DNA from: Thermocrinis sp.
Lineage (GTDB): Bacteria; Aquificota; Aquificia; Aquificales; Aquificaceae
Direction: 5' to 3'
Length of the DNA: 6,636 nucleotides
NCBI GenBank assembly: GCA_022759285.1
Contig: JAEMPM010000115.1
Location: 1-6,636, forward strand
Position numbers and translations under genes: made by a program. The notes below the pieces were generated by a model, which saw nothing but the letters and a program-made list of their open reading frames with translations, was not told the origin of the DNA and did no database searches. Numbering within the stretch: position 1 is the first letter of the stretch; the number at the start of each line of letters is the position of its first letter. This document shows, in pieces, positions 5,474 through 6,636 of this stretch.

Positions 5474-6636
5474 GAACTAAAATGTGTGCTACTTTACTAT
5501 CATCACAAACCTTTGCCCGATGATATCCTCTATGTCTATGATTGGATAGTGCTGGATGCGGACAATCCTTATATAGAGGTTTTGAAGGAAAAGAGCTTTT
5601 ATCAAAAAAAGAGAGCAAAGCTCATAGGTTATATGAGCGTAGGAGAGATAGAAACCTACAGGGACTATTACAAAGACCTTAAGAAGTATTCCATCGGAAC
5701 AAATCCTATGTGGAAGTCTCTAGTGGCAGATGTGAGGAACAAAGAATATAGACAGTTCCTCTTGGAAGTTGTGGCAAAAAGGATTGTGGACAGAGGTTTT
5801 GATGGGTTCTTTTTGGACACCTTAGATTCGTATCAGCTTTCCGCTAAAAAGGAAGAATGGAAAGACTTTCAAGACGCCCTTGTGGATTTTATAAAGGAGC
5901 TAAGAAAAAGATATCCCGACAAACTGATAGTTTTAAACAGGGGCTTTGAGTTTATAGATAGGGTTAAAGCTGACGTAAATGGCGTTTTGGTAGAGAGCCT
6001 TTTTAGTGGGCTTGATGCAAGAAAAAGATACAGGGCAATTTCTGAAGAGGAAAGAAAGTGGCTATTGGACCAGCTAAACAGGATAAAGTCCTATGGCATT
6101 CCTGTCATAGTGGTGGATTACGCAGACCCACGGGACAAAAGGAAAGCAAGAGAGCTTGTTAGAAAAATCGCAGAGCTTGGGTTTATTCCATACGTGGCGG
6201 ATAGGAATCTTTCAAGGGTAGGATATTCTCTCTGTTCCCTGATTCCAAGAAAAATCGCCATCCTCTATAGTTCAAAGGAAAATCCGGTAGCCCAGTATGA
6301 ACCCACTCACAGGCTCACATCTATGGTGTTTGAATACCTAGGTTTTGTACCGGAGATGTTTGATATAGAAGAAGGATTGCCCGAAATTTACCCAGAGCTT
6401 GGCTATGCGGGTGTAATGGTTGGTTTTTTAGGAAAGATTGACGAAAAATTAACTGATTGGCTGATAAAGACAAAGGAGGAAGGTTTAAAGCTATTCTTTT
6501 TGAATTCATTGCCCTATGGTGAAAAGTTCTATAGAGCTTTTGGAATAAGGGCGGAAAGGAACAGAGAAAGGTCTGTAAACCCTTTTAGATTGATAAAACC
6601 GAAGGAAAACAGGGGCTTTGAGGCACCAATAAAGGT
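5426..6636 (+). CDS. pelA: PelA N-terminal part: periplasmic GH166/GH114-like hydrolase, 3' end missing
   Basis: PelA is the periplasmic Pel-modifying enzyme; in Pseudomonas it has an endo-alpha-1,4-N-acetylgalactosaminidase domain (GH166) and a C-terminal deacetylase. Here 403 complete codons are visible and the frame is open at the window edge. Residues 1-16 (MFIIGLLFFVSSLLAQ) look like a short signal peptide, probably cut near LLA-Q, although there is no Lys or Arg before the hydrophobic core. Residues about 19-260 form a TIM-barrel-like hydrolase: LLYYHHKPLP (22-31), IGYMSVGEIE (67-76), GFDGFFLDTLDSY (124-136, likely active-site D131), VLNRGFE (169-175) and GVLVESLFSG (186-195). E190 sits where catalytic E218 is expected in P. 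aeruginosa PelA. Residues about 274-385 form a Rossmann-like or CheY-like domain (IAILYSS, then AGVMVGF and KLFFLNSLP), also known in PelA. The deacetylase would lie downstream and cannot be confirmed. The start overlaps pelG by 35 bases and is set by a strong ribosome-binding site. Confidence 0.87.
   Translation, partial: MFIIGLLFFVSSLLAQELKCVLLYYHHKPLPDDILYVYDWIVLDADNPYIEVLKEKSFYQKKRAKLIGYMSVGEIETYRDYYKDLKKYSIGTNPMWKSLVADVRNKEYRQFLLEVVAKRIVDRGFDGFFLDTLDSYQLSAKKEEWKDFQDALVDFIKELRKRYPDKLIVLNRGFEFIDRVKADVNGVLVESLFSGLDARKRYRAISEEERKWLLDQLNRIKSYGIPVIVVDYADPRDKRKARELVRKIAELGFIPYVADRNLSRVGYSLCSLIPRKIAILYSSKENPVAQYEPTHRLTSMVFEYLGFVPEMFDIEEGLPEIYPELGYAGVMVGFLGKIDEKLTDWLIKTKEEGLKLFFLNSLPYGEKFYRAFGIRAERNRERSVNPFRLIKPKENRGFEAPIK

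Noticed and set aside
5433..5618. Open frame on the - strand across the pelG-pelA junction.
   Set aside because: It overlaps the PelG C-terminus and the PelA signal peptide and conserved barrel start; no domain is recognisable.
6321..6509. Open frame on the - strand within pelA.
   Set aside because: It is antisense to the Rossmann-like domain of PelA and shows no recognisable features.

Overview
The window is almost wall-to-wall coding on the + strand and carries most of a Pel exopolysaccharide locus, in the order pelC (5' end missing), pelD, pelE, pelF, pelG, pelA (3' end missing). The assignments rest on protein motifs, lengths, membrane layout and gene order read by eye; no database search was run. 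No gap exceeds 2 bases, and I see no RNA gene, mobile element, CRISPR array, promoter or terminator.

Organism: the pelC product has a lipobox and PelC belongs to the outer-membrane export part of the pathway, so the host should be a diderm (Gram-negative-type) bacterium. The DNA is AT-leaning (about 40% GC by eye). Arginine is mostly AGA/AGG and isoleucine often ATA, and the proteins are rich in Lys, Glu, Ile, Tyr and Phe. This resembles thermophilic Aquificota (Hydrogenobacter/Thermocrinis-like), but that is an inference from composition only.

Layout: 1-455 encodes the PelC lipoprotein. 455-1627 encodes PelD, an inner-membrane GAF plus degenerate-GGDEF c-di-GMP receptor. 1620-2588 encodes PelE, a membrane protein with TPR helices. 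2579-4084 encodes PelF, a cytosolic GT4-type glycosyltransferase. 4087-5460 encodes PelG, a 12-helix polysaccharide transporter. 5426-6636 encodes the N-terminal hydrolase part of PelA. The junctions are overlaps of 1, 8, 10 and 35 bases and one 2-base gap, so this looks like one translationally coupled transcript.

How they work together (known from Pseudomonas Pel, inferred here): PelF polymerises an amino-sugar chain in the cytosol, PelD/PelE/PelG form the inner-membrane synthase and transport complex, c-di-GMP binding to PelD switches it on, PelA trims and deacetylates the chain in the periplasm, and PelC helps guide it to an outer-membrane porin (PelB). PelB is not in the window and may lie upstream.

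The system is known. The points most worth a second look are the altered c-di-GMP site in PelD (KGLD in place of RxxD), pelA at the 3' end of the cluster with a strong ribosome-binding site inside pelG, and the absence of a ribosome-binding site at pelF next to an mRNA hairpin in the end of pelE.
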